A DNA stretch of 45,541 nucleotides, taken from Candidatus Saccharimonadota bacterium (GTDB lineage: Bacteria; Patescibacteriota; Saccharimonadia; Saccharimonadales; 2-12-FULL-41-12). This document shows positions 31,930 through 39,055 of this stretch, one piece after another. The DNA lies in contig JALHOM010000002.1 in NCBI GenBank assembly GCA_022842995.1, forward strand, positions 1-45,541. The letters are read 5' to 3'. Position 1 is the first letter of the stretch. Each line of letters begins with the position of its first letter. A program made the translations under genes and the position numbers. The notes beneath the pieces are model-generated. The model had not been told where the DNA came from. It worked only from the letters and a program-made list of their open reading frames with translations, and ran no database searches.

Positions 31930-32616
31930 TTACCTTGAACTTAAGGCTTCCGCAATCAATAAGCCTAACGAGGTGTGGTTTTCTATGCTTACCGCCGTAT
32001 TTGACTGGCCGCGCGTCGCCGGGTCAAACAACGACATATCGAAATATCTAATCCCTTCCTCACCACAGTGAAAATTAGCCGGTGAGATATCCAGCCATTC
32101 TCTACCATTGCTGGCATCATTTATAGCTTGAGAGGCCGATAAAAGCTTCTCAAGACCAAAAACTGCTACGTCAGATAGTTGGTCGGGTTGCTCTGGTAGC
32201 CTCTGGAGTGGTCGATACCACGGCTGCTGTTGCATGACGATTCGGAGGCCACTTATGCTCCCAAATCTCATTTTGACAAAGGTCGTCTCTGTCGGCGTGG
32301 CAATTGATCCTAAAGACTTTGCGATCAACTCGCCTTCTCTTTGCAGCCTATCGTATTTTCCGGACCCAAATGAGGGCCAGAAGACTTTGGTTACGGTGTC
32401 TGTTGCTTCGTCGCCGAAGACGGCACACTCAACGCCGCTACCGACTCTTGCAAGACCATCGGTCTCGATTTTCCTACTTACCCAACCTCGAGGAAATTGT
32501 AATGCCAAACGCCGGGCTGTAGAAACTTGTCCCGTCATCGCGTCGAATTCATCGTCTGGCATGTCAAAAATTGATCGACGAAACAACACTACCTCTTCAG
32601 CAAAACTACGCCTCAT
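31930..32616 (-). CDS. small protein-kinase-fold protein
   Basis: The 228 residues carry the landmarks of a protein-kinase or aminoglycoside-phosphotransferase fold: a glycine loop VGSGVECAVFG (58-68), Lys77 (VTKVF), Glu94, a catalytic loop D176-ISPA-N181 and a metal-binding Asp193 in YFDMSLF (DFG position). All key residues are present, so it may be an active kinase, although the C-lobe is very short. The substrate is unknown. It is divergent from the TM2/pilin-like gene; TTGACT and TATAAA-like boxes lie close to its ATG. Confidence 0.6.
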   Translation of the reverse strand: MRRSFAEEVVLFRRSIFDMPDDEFDAMTGQVSTARRLALQFPRGWVSRKIETDGLARVGSGVECAVFGDEATDTVTKVFWPSFGSGKYDRLQREGELIAKSLGSIATPTETTFVKMRFGSISGLRIVMQQQPWYRPLQRLPEQPDQLSDVAVFGLEKLLSASQAINDASNGREWLDISPANFHCGEEGIRYFDMSLFDPATRGQSNTAVSIENHTSLGLLIAEALSSR

Positions 32617-32716
32617 AATAGACTTACTTTATACTATTTATTTCATAAGTCAAATATACTGCCCCTTCCATCTGTAGTAAAATAAGCGTAAGCAATCAAT
32701 TTACGCAGGAAAACCT

Positions 32717-33706
32717 ATGCAACCAAACGATCCAACCCAGCCAACTCCGCCACAAGATCCGAATAATCAGCCGAATCAACAGTGGCCACAGCAACAGCCC
32801 ATCACCCAAACACCATCGCAACCTGCTCAAGACCAAAATAATTTCCCAACCCAAGCACAACCAACCTATCAACAACCTAATGACCCAGGTCTAGCCCAAC
32901 AAACCGCCCACCAGCCCAATATAGCCGCGCAGCCACAATATCCTCAGACGCCACAGACAGTATTTGCCGGCAATCAAGCCATGCCACCTCAGCAACAAAT
33001 GCCCGGACAACAACCGGTCGGGTATCCTGCAGGTGCGGTACACGCCATGGGCGAAGGCGACAAAAGTTTTATTGGCACTTTTATCTTGTCATGGCTCCTC
33101 GGTACATTCGGAGCTGACCGATTTTATGTCGAAAAAATTGGTACAGCAATTTTTAAGCTGTTAACACTTGGTGGGTTCGGTATTTGGGCTACTCTTGATC
33201 TAATTTTGATAGGATTTGGTAAATTCAAAGACAAACAAGGCAGACAACTCCAAGGCTACGAAAAAAACAAGGGCTGGGCCAGAATAGTTGCCATTTTTCT
33301 GCTAGTTATTAACTTCGTGGGAATAATTATTCTATCTGCTTTAGTGATCACGACATTTTCGGGGTTACAGAGAAAAGCGGCCGATTCAGAACGCCAATCC
33401 GATATCACCGCCCTGCATCTTGGAATAGAGTCATATTTCCAGCAAAATAAGCGCTACCCTAGCCTCAGCGAATTAAATGACTCGACTTTTCGAGAGACCC
33501 AACTACCAACTTTGAGCCCACAAAATTTCACAGACCCTAAAGGAACTACCGATCAGCTTAGCCTTAACGATTCCAGAACTTACCGCTACTCTCCACTTTC
33601 AGCGACTGGTGGCGACTGCGAAAACCCGTCTACAACCTGCACTAGCTACAATTTAACTGCCGAACTCGACGGCGGAGGCTCATACGCCAAAACATCGATG
33701 AATTAG
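32717..33706 (+). CDS. TM2-domain protein with Pro/Gln-rich head and pilin-like tail
   Basis: The protein has 329 residues. Residues 1-105 are Pro/Gln/Asn-rich and probably disordered. A TM2 domain covers about 115-185 (FILSWLLGTFGADRFYVEKIGTAIFKLLTLGGFGIW). A third helix (about 190-217) leads into about 110 residues resembling a type IV pilin or pseudopilin headgroup: ADSERQSDITALHLGIESYFQQNKRYPSLSEL, then a Cys pair (CENPSTTC). No prepilin peptidase site is visible. AGGA precedes the ATG. The function is unknown; a surface or envelope role is likely. It ends flush with the convergent nuclease gene. Confidence 0.7.
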   Translation: MQPNDPTQPTPPQDPNNQPNQQWPQQQPITQTPSQPAQDQNNFPTQAQPTYQQPNDPGLAQQTAHQPNIAAQPQYPQTPQTVFAGNQAMPPQQQMPGQQPVGYPAGAVHAMGEGDKSFIGTFILSWLLGTFGADRFYVEKIGTAIFKLLTLGGFGIWATLDLILIGFGKFKDKQGRQLQGYEKNKGWARIVAIFLLVINFVGIIILSALVITTFSGLQRKAADSERQSDITALHLGIESYFQQNKRYPSLSELNDSTFRETQLPTLSPQNFTDPKGTTDQLSLNDSRTYRYSPLSATGGDCENPSTTCTSYNLTAELDGGGSYAKTSMN

Positions 33707-34492
33707 TTAATTCTTTTTTTGGATATGCTTTAATGTTAGTTCTGTTCGTGCCCGTGCGTACGAACAGTAGCTGCACGGACCTCCCATGATATCGTCGCCC
33801 ATTTTTGGCATTTCATCACTCTCCATACAAGCCTTCATATCAAGCAATGTTCCCTCAACCCAAGAATCATCACCTTTGTATGAGATAACTTTGGTAACGA
33901 ACTCAACCCGATCATTAAAGCCGTCAAGATCCATGCGCCCGTTGGTATAGACAAAATAACCCACATCACTCACATCTAGATCATTTTGCCGAAGAAGCCA
34001 TTGATATACTTCCATTTGGCGCTTGTAGCTGATCTGCCAATCAGAGTCGATAGACACCTCAGAAGACTTGGCAGTGGCTTTGTAATCAACAACAGCGATT
34101 TTACCTTCAGAAGTTATCCAGAGGTCATCTAACGCTCCGAAAACATGCAAATTGGTCTTTTTGTTGATCGCCACAACTCCGACAAAGTTTTCTCGCCACT
34201 GGTCAAGCATGTCGTGCTCGAAAGGAATAGCGTCGACCGAATACTGGATCATCAAGGGATGCGGTTTCCGGCCTTTTCGATAAGTGTCGAATTCTTTTTT
34301 AAGTAACTCGTCTATCGCTTTATTGATATTAAACGGTGGGCTACTTGGCCGTGAAATCTTAAGTCGCACGTCTAACCAAAAGCAACGTGGACACTGCATA
34401 AACAGCTCGATCTTGCTACGACTAACCTTAAAGGCCGCCTTTTGCCCAGGCTTGTAAGGTTGTGAGCGTTCACGCCAATACGTATTTCCCAT
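33707..34492 (-). CDS. Cas4/RecB-like PD-(D/E)XK nuclease with cysteine cluster
   Basis: The protein has 261 residues. Motifs in order are CPRCFW (about 34), GALDDLW (about 119), VVDYKAT (about 134-138, the D-x-K core), QMEVYQWLL (the QxxxY motif) and a C-terminal CSYCSYAR. Cysteines at both ends with the nuclease core between them match Cas4/AddB-type Fe-S exonucleases. No CRISPR array or other cas gene is in the window, so a general DNA repair or processing role is more likely. The stop is immediately adjacent to the stop of the convergent TM2-domain gene. Confidence 0.8.
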   Translation of the reverse strand: MGNTYWRERSQPYKPGQKAAFKVSRSKIELFMQCPRCFWLDVRLKISRPSSPPFNINKAIDELLKKEFDTYRKGRKPHPLMIQYSVDAIPFEHDMLDQWRENFVGVVAINKKTNLHVFGALDDLWITSEGKIAVVDYKATAKSSEVSIDSDWQISYKRQMEVYQWLLRQNDLDVSDVGYFVYTNGRMDLDGFNDRVEFVTKVISYKGDDSWVEGTLLDMKACMESDEMPKMGDDIMGGPCSYCSYARARTELTLKHIQKKN

Positions 34493-34531
34493 ATCTACTT
34501 AGAGATTGTAGCAGTGAAAGTACTAGATACT

Positions 34532-35233
34532 CTAATTCAATACCTTATATGAGGCGGTGATGGCAGCAGTTTCAGCTCGGAATGTGAAATCCCCAAGATG
34601 CAAAGGCGAGCAACCAAAGTCTGCGAAAAGCTGTAATTCCGCGTCAGTCCAACCGCCTTCGGGGCCGATGAAAATACCTAGTTTTTCCGCAAAACTTTGG
34701 CCCGCTTCTGTCGAATCGGGTTCGCCTTTCTGGCATACGAAAAGGTCAATCTTATCGTTATATTCCGGCAAAACTTTAGCAAGATGAACCGGCTCCCGCA
34801 CATGAGGGATATCGGATCGACCGCATTGTTCGGCAGCTTCTTTGACAATTTTTTCGGCACGATCGTGATTAAAGTCTTTTTTTATTGTTCGCTCGGTGAT
34901 CAACGGTATAAAATTACATATTCCACATTCTGTTGCCTTTTGCAAAATGTGTTCATTGTTGTCTTTTTTCAGCAGACTCCAAAATAAATATACGTGTCTT
35001 TTTGGTAAGACTCTCTCTAGCTCGGTAATAAGCCGAAGGTGAGCCTCGGTCTGAGAAATCGTAATAATTTCATACAATCGGTCAGTTTGCAGTCCATCAA
35101 ACAGAATCACCTGTTGCCCAGCAGTGAATCGCAATACCTTATTCCACTGCCACAATAAAGCCTCATCGTGAAGCCAAAAATCCTTTTTTAACTGAGTTTC
35201 TTCGTCAGTTAGAAATCTGTGAAGCTTGCCCAA
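34532..35233 (-). CDS. rsmE: 16S rRNA (uracil-1498-N3)-methyltransferase RsmE
   Basis: This SPOUT-fold methyltransferase modifies U1498 of 16S rRNA. In its 233 residues, the family hallmarks IGPEGGWTDAEL and HLGDFTFRAETAAITASY (the C-terminal knot) are clear, as are LLKKDNNEHILQKATECGICNFIPL and EAAEQCGRSDIP. The start is TTG at 35231-35233, five bases after the stop of the small membrane gene. The first residues (MGKLHRFLTD) are somewhat short of the usual PUA-like start but acceptable. Confidence 0.94.
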   Translation of the reverse strand: MGKLHRFLTDEETQLKKDFWLHDEALLWQWNKVLRFTAGQQVILFDGLQTDRLYEIITISQTEAHLRLITELERVLPKRHVYLFWSLLKKDNNEHILQKATECGICNFIPLITERTIKKDFNHDRAEKIVKEAAEQCGRSDIPHVREPVHLAKVLPEYNDKIDLFVCQKGEPDSTEAGQSFAEKLGIFIGPEGGWTDAELQLFADFGCSPLHLGDFTFRAETAAITASYKVLN

Positions 35234-35238
35234 AACTA

Positions 35239-35523
35239 CTAGCTCTTGGTTTTACTGTGTTTTTTATACATGACATATCCCGCAACCGACACCATTGTCG
35301 AGACAATTACTATCGGAACGAGAAAAATAAGCACCGCCAAGGAAGCGATTCCTTTAGCAGCTCCGTCTTCCGACGTAGAGTCTATAATAAAGATGTATGT
35401 CCCAAAAATGCCAAAAAAGACAGCGATCGATCCGCTGGATAGAAATAGCAACAAGCCTACTATCCTGCCAACGTCTGATTTAGGGGGTGTTTGTTGTGGA
35501 GATTGTTGATTGCTTGGGCCCAT
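35239..35523 (-). CDS. small two-helix membrane protein
   Basis: The protein has 94 residues. A Gln/Pro-rich N-terminus of about 18 residues is followed by two hydrophobic helices (about 20-46 and 60-85) and a basic tail (KKHSKTKS). The family is not recognised. It sits five bases upstream of rsmE and 18 bases after the TrmA/RlmD-like gene, so it appears to belong to the same transcript. Confidence 0.6.
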   Translation of the reverse strand: MGPSNQQSPQQTPPKSDVGRIVGLLLFLSSGSIAVFFGIFGTYIFIIDSTSEDGAAKGIASLAVLIFLVPIVIVSTMVSVAGYVMYKKHSKTKS

Positions 35524-35541
35524 AATATAGCTATAATAGCA

Positions 35542-36807
35542 CTACTTTCTTAATCTAAGCATCACTAAACTTTCGATATGAGGGGTTCGAGGGAAGAAAT
35601 TAAAGCCTTCTACGCAATCGATATCGTACTGAATAGCTAGTAGCGCAACGTCCCTCGCCTGAGTTGACGGATTGCAGCTCAAATAGGCTATTTTCGGCGG
35701 GGCCACCTCCAGAATTCGATCAACAACGGCCGAATGAAGCCCAGCCCGTGGCGGGTCGACAATCAAACATCCTTCACGCGGAATAAAATCCAAAGCCCTT
35801 TCGCCAAACGCCTCAATAGCTTCTGTCGAACTCCTTTTATTTAAGATATTTTTCTGGGCATGCAAGATATTTGCATGGTCGCTCTCGACGAGTGCCGTGG
35901 TTGATGGCAGCGACAAGCCAATCGAACCAACACCGCTATAAAAATCTACGACAACGTCGTCTCCGCAAAAATCTTTTATTCGATTAAGAGCTGCCTCAAA
36001 AATCGGTATATTTACCTGAAAGAAACTAAACACGTCATAGCCTATTTCATTGCCCAGTAAATTATCAACTAAATTAACGTCCCCAAATGTATATAAATCG
36101 CGCGTCCTGACACTAGCCGGAGATTTTGGATTGGAATAGACAACAACAACTCCTTTGGCTAATTCCGAAAGTTTTTGAAGCTCCGGGAAATCTTGGTCTC
36201 GCGTAAAAATAGCGACTACCGCTTCGCCGGCTTGATTTGCGCGAATTATCAGCGACTTCAAAGACGAAGCTCGAACTGACGCCTCATCTAGCACAGCAAC
36301 AATGGCAGTCGCCACTTCATCGATTATCGGCATAGCAATCGAACTACCAGTGACGATTTGCTTGAGATGACTACCTCGGTTATACAAAGCCAGGTGCAGA
36401 CCATCGTCGTCTCCAAAAAATGAATATTCCATTTTATTGCGATAGTGCCAGAAACTATCGGTATGATGAAAAGAAATCTCGCCGGCTTCTAGCCCGGCTC
36501 TTTCGAATGTTTCACGTAGAACTTCTTGCTTATAAAAGTCCTCTTTTAACTCCCGCAAGATTTGCCAAGGACTCGTACTGAGATAAAGTTGGTCACGAGG
36601 CTCCACGCGGTCTTCCGATGCCGACAAGATTGTTTCTGCAATACCCTCGACGTATGAGGACTTGCTTTTTGAGGGGCTAAAGCTGACTTTTTCTCCGGGA
36701 AGTGCATTCCACAAAAGAGCCTTCCGACCATCCTCAAGCTCACCGAGAGCTTGACCGCCGTGGATAAACTTTTTCACGCTGGCGTCAATGCTGTGCGAGC
36801 TATTCAC
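35542..36807 (-). CDS. TrmA/RlmD-family RNA (uracil-5-)methyltransferase lacking Fe-S cysteines
   Basis: The 421 residues comprise an N-terminal TRAM-like domain, a central domain and a Rossmann methyltransferase core with DVVVDFYSGVGSIGL. The motif IVDPPRAGL and the catalytic Cys in YLSCNPSTQARDVALL are intact. The Cys cluster that binds 4Fe-4S in RlmC/RlmD (C-x5-C-x2-C) is absent; the position reads PRDQLYLSTSPWQIL. It therefore resembles TrmA in lacking the cluster while having the TRAM architecture, and its target (23S rRNA or tRNA) cannot be assigned. The start is GTG at 36805-36807. Confidence 0.88.
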   Translation of the reverse strand: MNSSHSIDASVKKFIHGGQALGELEDGRKALLWNALPGEKVSFSPSKSKSSYVEGIAETILSASEDRVEPRDQLYLSTSPWQILRELKEDFYKQEVLRETFERAGLEAGEISFHHTDSFWHYRNKMEYSFFGDDDGLHLALYNRGSHLKQIVTGSSIAMPIIDEVATAIVAVLDEASVRASSLKSLIIRANQAGEAVVAIFTRDQDFPELQKLSELAKGVVVVYSNPKSPASVRTRDLYTFGDVNLVDNLLGNEIGYDVFSFFQVNIPIFEAALNRIKDFCGDDVVVDFYSGVGSIGLSLPSTTALVESDHANILHAQKNILNKRSSTEAIEAFGERALDFIPREGCLIVDPPRAGLHSAVVDRILEVAPPKIAYLSCNPSTQARDVALLAIQYDIDCVEGFNFFPRTPHIESLVMLRLRK

Positions 36808-36862
36808 TTTGCCGATACTTTACCCGGATGGATATCAAGAAATATTTTTTTCGCCGTCAAGA

Positions 36863-37822
36863 TTAAACTTTCATGTAGCCGAAGACAAGGGAAAGGACAA
36901 TAACAACTTTAACGACGAGATCATAGAAGAAATAGCGGTATTCGTATACCGAGTAGTCGAGTTTTGAATTTTTACTCAAAGACGATCGCAAAATACGATG
37001 AGTAAGCGCGAGACCAAATATCGAAGCCGCCACCACTACGTATACGAACCATGCGAATCGCTGCTGATTAAAGACGGTAGTACCTATCAAACTTGCAAGC
37101 ATTGGTAGTGTCGCCAAGGCATATACAAAGCCGCTCAGATATACACCCAACTTATGGGAGCCACCAGAAAGTTTATTTTCCCTCTCAGCAAACCAGCCAA
37201 ACATTGCGCCGGCCAAAACAAGCACACCGATAACTTTGAGCGTAAATACGTCTTGGACGCCTGCAAGCATGCTTGCAAACTCAAGCATTAATGCACCGGA
37301 AACACCGAGGAAAAGCCATCTAAGACCAGACACGTGAGCCTTCACGCTAGCTGCGTAGCGACTCCAGTACTTCGTGAGAAGTAAAACGGTCATAAATAGC
37401 GAGACTACGAGAACTGCCGCTAAAACATATCGATTCTGGACCGTCGCAATTACTTCGCTCGAAGGCCCAAGATCTACTTTATTGCCTGCGGCAAACAAAT
37501 CACGAGCCTGAGCATTCCACAACCACTCCGTGGAGGCTTGTTTGAGCGCAAAAATGCTGATGCCGATTAACGCAAGATGCATAAGACTACTGAATCTCAG
37601 GAGAGCTTTCAGTCTGTCCATAGAACTGCCAGCACTCACTTTACTGACCGACGACTTATTACCGACTGACGACTTAACGGAAGTTTTTTCGGTCACTTTT
37701 TCAGTCTTTTCAGTCTTTTCAATAGGTTTTTTAGCCTCTACTTTTGCTTTAGAGTTTGTTGTTTTTACTTTAGTTGTCGTTTTTGCCGAGGCTTTAGAAG
37801 ATTTCTTGGTTGAAGTAGCCAT
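36863..37822 (-). CDS. probable divergent heliorhodopsin
   Basis: The protein has 319 residues. A Lys/Thr-rich tail (1-68) is followed by seven helices (about 73-93, 131-151, 168-188, 192-210, 226-248, 256-277, 297-317). The pattern fits heliorhodopsins from memory: RWLFLGVSGALML then SMLAGVQD and AMFGWFAEREN in helices 3-4, and DYSVYEYRYFFYDLVVKVV in helix 7. Lys305 would be the retinal Schiff-base lysine. The usual counterion Glu in RWxE is Phe171, which is unusual. His82 matches a conserved helix-1 His. The long basic N-terminus would be cytoplasmic. The MsrA-like and DUF427 genes lie upstream. The alternative is another 7-TM family. Confidence 0.6.
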   Translation of the reverse strand: MATSTKKSSKASAKTTTKVKTTNSKAKVEAKKPIEKTEKTEKVTEKTSVKSSVGNKSSVSKVSAGSSMDRLKALLRFSSLMHLALIGISIFALKQASTEWLWNAQARDLFAAGNKVDLGPSSEVIATVQNRYVLAAVLVVSLFMTVLLLTKYWSRYAASVKAHVSGLRWLFLGVSGALMLEFASMLAGVQDVFTLKVIGVLVLAGAMFGWFAERENKLSGGSHKLGVYLSGFVYALATLPMLASLIGTTVFNQQRFAWFVYVVVAASIFGLALTHRILRSSLSKNSKLDYSVYEYRYFFYDLVVKVVIVLSLVFGYMKV

Positions 37823-37899
37823 ACCCTTATCCTAGTTCACATTACAAAACAGATAATTAAACTATAGCATACCCGGGCTATACCTCGTCATATACTTTC

Positions 37900-37946
37900 A
37901 TTCATTCAAGAACTTTAGTCGTGAAGAGCCGAGGTTACGAATGAAT
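37900..37946. repeat. hairpin element after the MsrA-like gene
   Basis: ATTCATTC (37900-37907) and GAATGAAT (37939-37946) are perfect 8-base arms around 31 bases. The element lies just after the stop codon of the MsrA-like gene. No T-run follows. Confidence 0.6.
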
Positions 37947-37949
37947 TTA

Positions 37950-38447
37950 TTACAACGACTCATGAGGGACATGCTCCATGCCCTCGCCGGTATTTTGAGT
38001 GTACTTTTGATCCTCGGGAGATGCTTCATAAAACGCAGAAGCCTCTTTGATCTGAGTTGTTAGCAGTGCCTTATACTTGGCTGTAATGTTTTTTAGCATC
38101 TCTTCGGCTGAGTTTTTTTGCATGTCGTCATGGACATAAATCACCGACTTAAACTGATTACCGATCATTTTGCCTGAGCCTGTCTGTAGTGTGGGATCAT
38201 GGATTCTAAAAAAATGCTCAAGAAGCGTATCATAACTAACCAAATCAGTATCATATTCGAGTTCAACTGCCTCAGTATGGCCAGTACTGCCAGCCTCAAC
38301 CTGTTCTTTGGTCGGATTCTCGGTTGTGCCGCCGGTGTAACCAACGCGTGAACGAATAACGCCAGGAATCTGATCGAAATAAAACTGCACTCCCCAGAAT
38401 TTTCCGGCTGAAAATGTGGCTTTTTTCAGATCTGAATCCCAGTCCAT
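37950..38447 (-). CDS. MsrA-like protein without the catalytic cysteine
   Basis: The 165 residues align along most of the peptide methionine-S-sulfoxide reductase family: ATFSAGKFWGVQFYF, VGYTGGTTENPTKEQV, GSTGHTEAVELEYD and HFFRIHDPT. The catalytic motif GCFWG reads G15-K16-F17-W18-G19: Lys replaces the essential Cys (codon AAA at 38400-38402). The QGNDxGxQYRS segment is also altered (GSGKMIGNQFKS). The enzyme cannot work by the known Cys chemistry; a binding role or another activity is possible. The ATG overlaps the DUF427 stop by one base (TAATG), so the two are coupled. Confidence 0.85.
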   Translation of the reverse strand: MDWDSDLKKATFSAGKFWGVQFYFDQIPGVIRSRVGYTGGTTENPTKEQVEAGSTGHTEAVELEYDTDLVSYDTLLEHFFRIHDPTLQTGSGKMIGNQFKSVIYVHDDMQKNSAEEMLKNITAKYKALLTTQIKEASAFYEASPEDQKYTQNTGEGMEHVPHESL

Positions 38448-38749
38448 TATTCGACTACGTCTACACCTTTCCAGAAGGCCACAAAACCAGTGAAATCTTT
38501 TTTAGTAAGCATAAAGGCAGTGGGCATAGGGTCGGGATAAAACCACGCGGCATCAACATTAGTTTTATCACCAACTTTTAAAGAATAGTAACTTGCCCGG
38601 CCTTTCCACGAACACTGGGTATGCGTTTCGCTCGGCAATAGAAAATCATGCTTCAGTGAGCTAGGTGGAAAATACCAATTACCTTCGATAAATATCAGCG
38701 CTTCTTTTGGCGCTTCGGCGATTACCGCGTCGTTCCATACTGCCTTCAT
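38447..38749 (-). CDS. DUF427 domain protein
   Basis: The 100 residues show the family pattern AVWNDAVIAEAPKEALIFIEGNWYFPP, then TQCSWKGRASYYSLKVG, AAWFYPDP and FVAFWKGVDV. DUF427 proteins are small beta-rich cytoplasmic proteins without an agreed function. It is translationally coupled to the MsrA-like gene. Confidence 0.92.
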   Translation of the reverse strand: MKAVWNDAVIAEAPKEALIFIEGNWYFPPSSLKHDFLLPSETHTQCSWKGRASYYSLKVGDKTNVDAAWFYPDPMPTAFMLTKKDFTGFVAFWKGVDVVE

Positions 38750-38757
38750 ATTTCATC

Positions 38758-38805
38758 CGTTTCTAGTTTCTAGTTTCTTTCGCTGTGCAGCGAATTCTAG
38801 TTTCT
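38758..38805. repeat. hairpin flanked by tandem TTTCTAG words
   Basis: TTCGCTG-TG-CAGCGAA (38779-38794) is a 7-bp stem with a two-base loop, flanked on both sides by repeats of TTTCTAGTTTCTA. The words resemble those in the prfB leader at 25504-25524. Confidence 0.65.
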
Positions 38806-38937
38806 AATACGTAGTTTAACATCGTTTAGCAACTTGTAGTTCACACACCGCTATTTTGATGACGCGGGATCCTCTCCAATAACTTCTCGCCATCCACGCT
38901 ACTCATAATTTATCCGAATCTATTTACTAAAGAATAA

Positions 38938-39054
38938 TCCAGTTATACACGGGCCACGCTCGAAGCACAAATCAATATCCCCGGTTTTGAAGAAATAAAA
39001 AAACCGCCCGATCAAAAAGTTACCGTAGCAAATTACCTAACTTGGGCTTTGTGA
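38938..39054 (+). pseudogene. possible gene remnant convergent with lysS
   Basis: A 38-codon plus-strand stretch with no start codon ends at TGA 39052-39054, two bases from the lysS stop. It reads like protein (INIPGFEEIKKPPDQKVTVA, then NYLTWAL). The same frame is open upstream except for an in-frame TAA at 38935-38937. It may be a decayed gene end, or chance within the lysS terminator region. The family is not recognised. Confidence 0.25.
39000..39047 (-). terminator. possible terminator of lysS
   Basis: On the minus strand GCCC-AAGTTA (39038-39047) pairs with TAACTT (39017-39022) and GGGC (39006-39009), with a seven-base bulge. It is followed by GG and a run of seven T. The bulge weakens the call. 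Confidence 0.4.
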
Positions 39055-39055
39055 T

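Noticed and set aside
33707-34492. CRISPR-Cas locus
   Set aside because: Only a solo Cas4-like nuclease; no direct-repeat array or other cas gene was seen on either strand.
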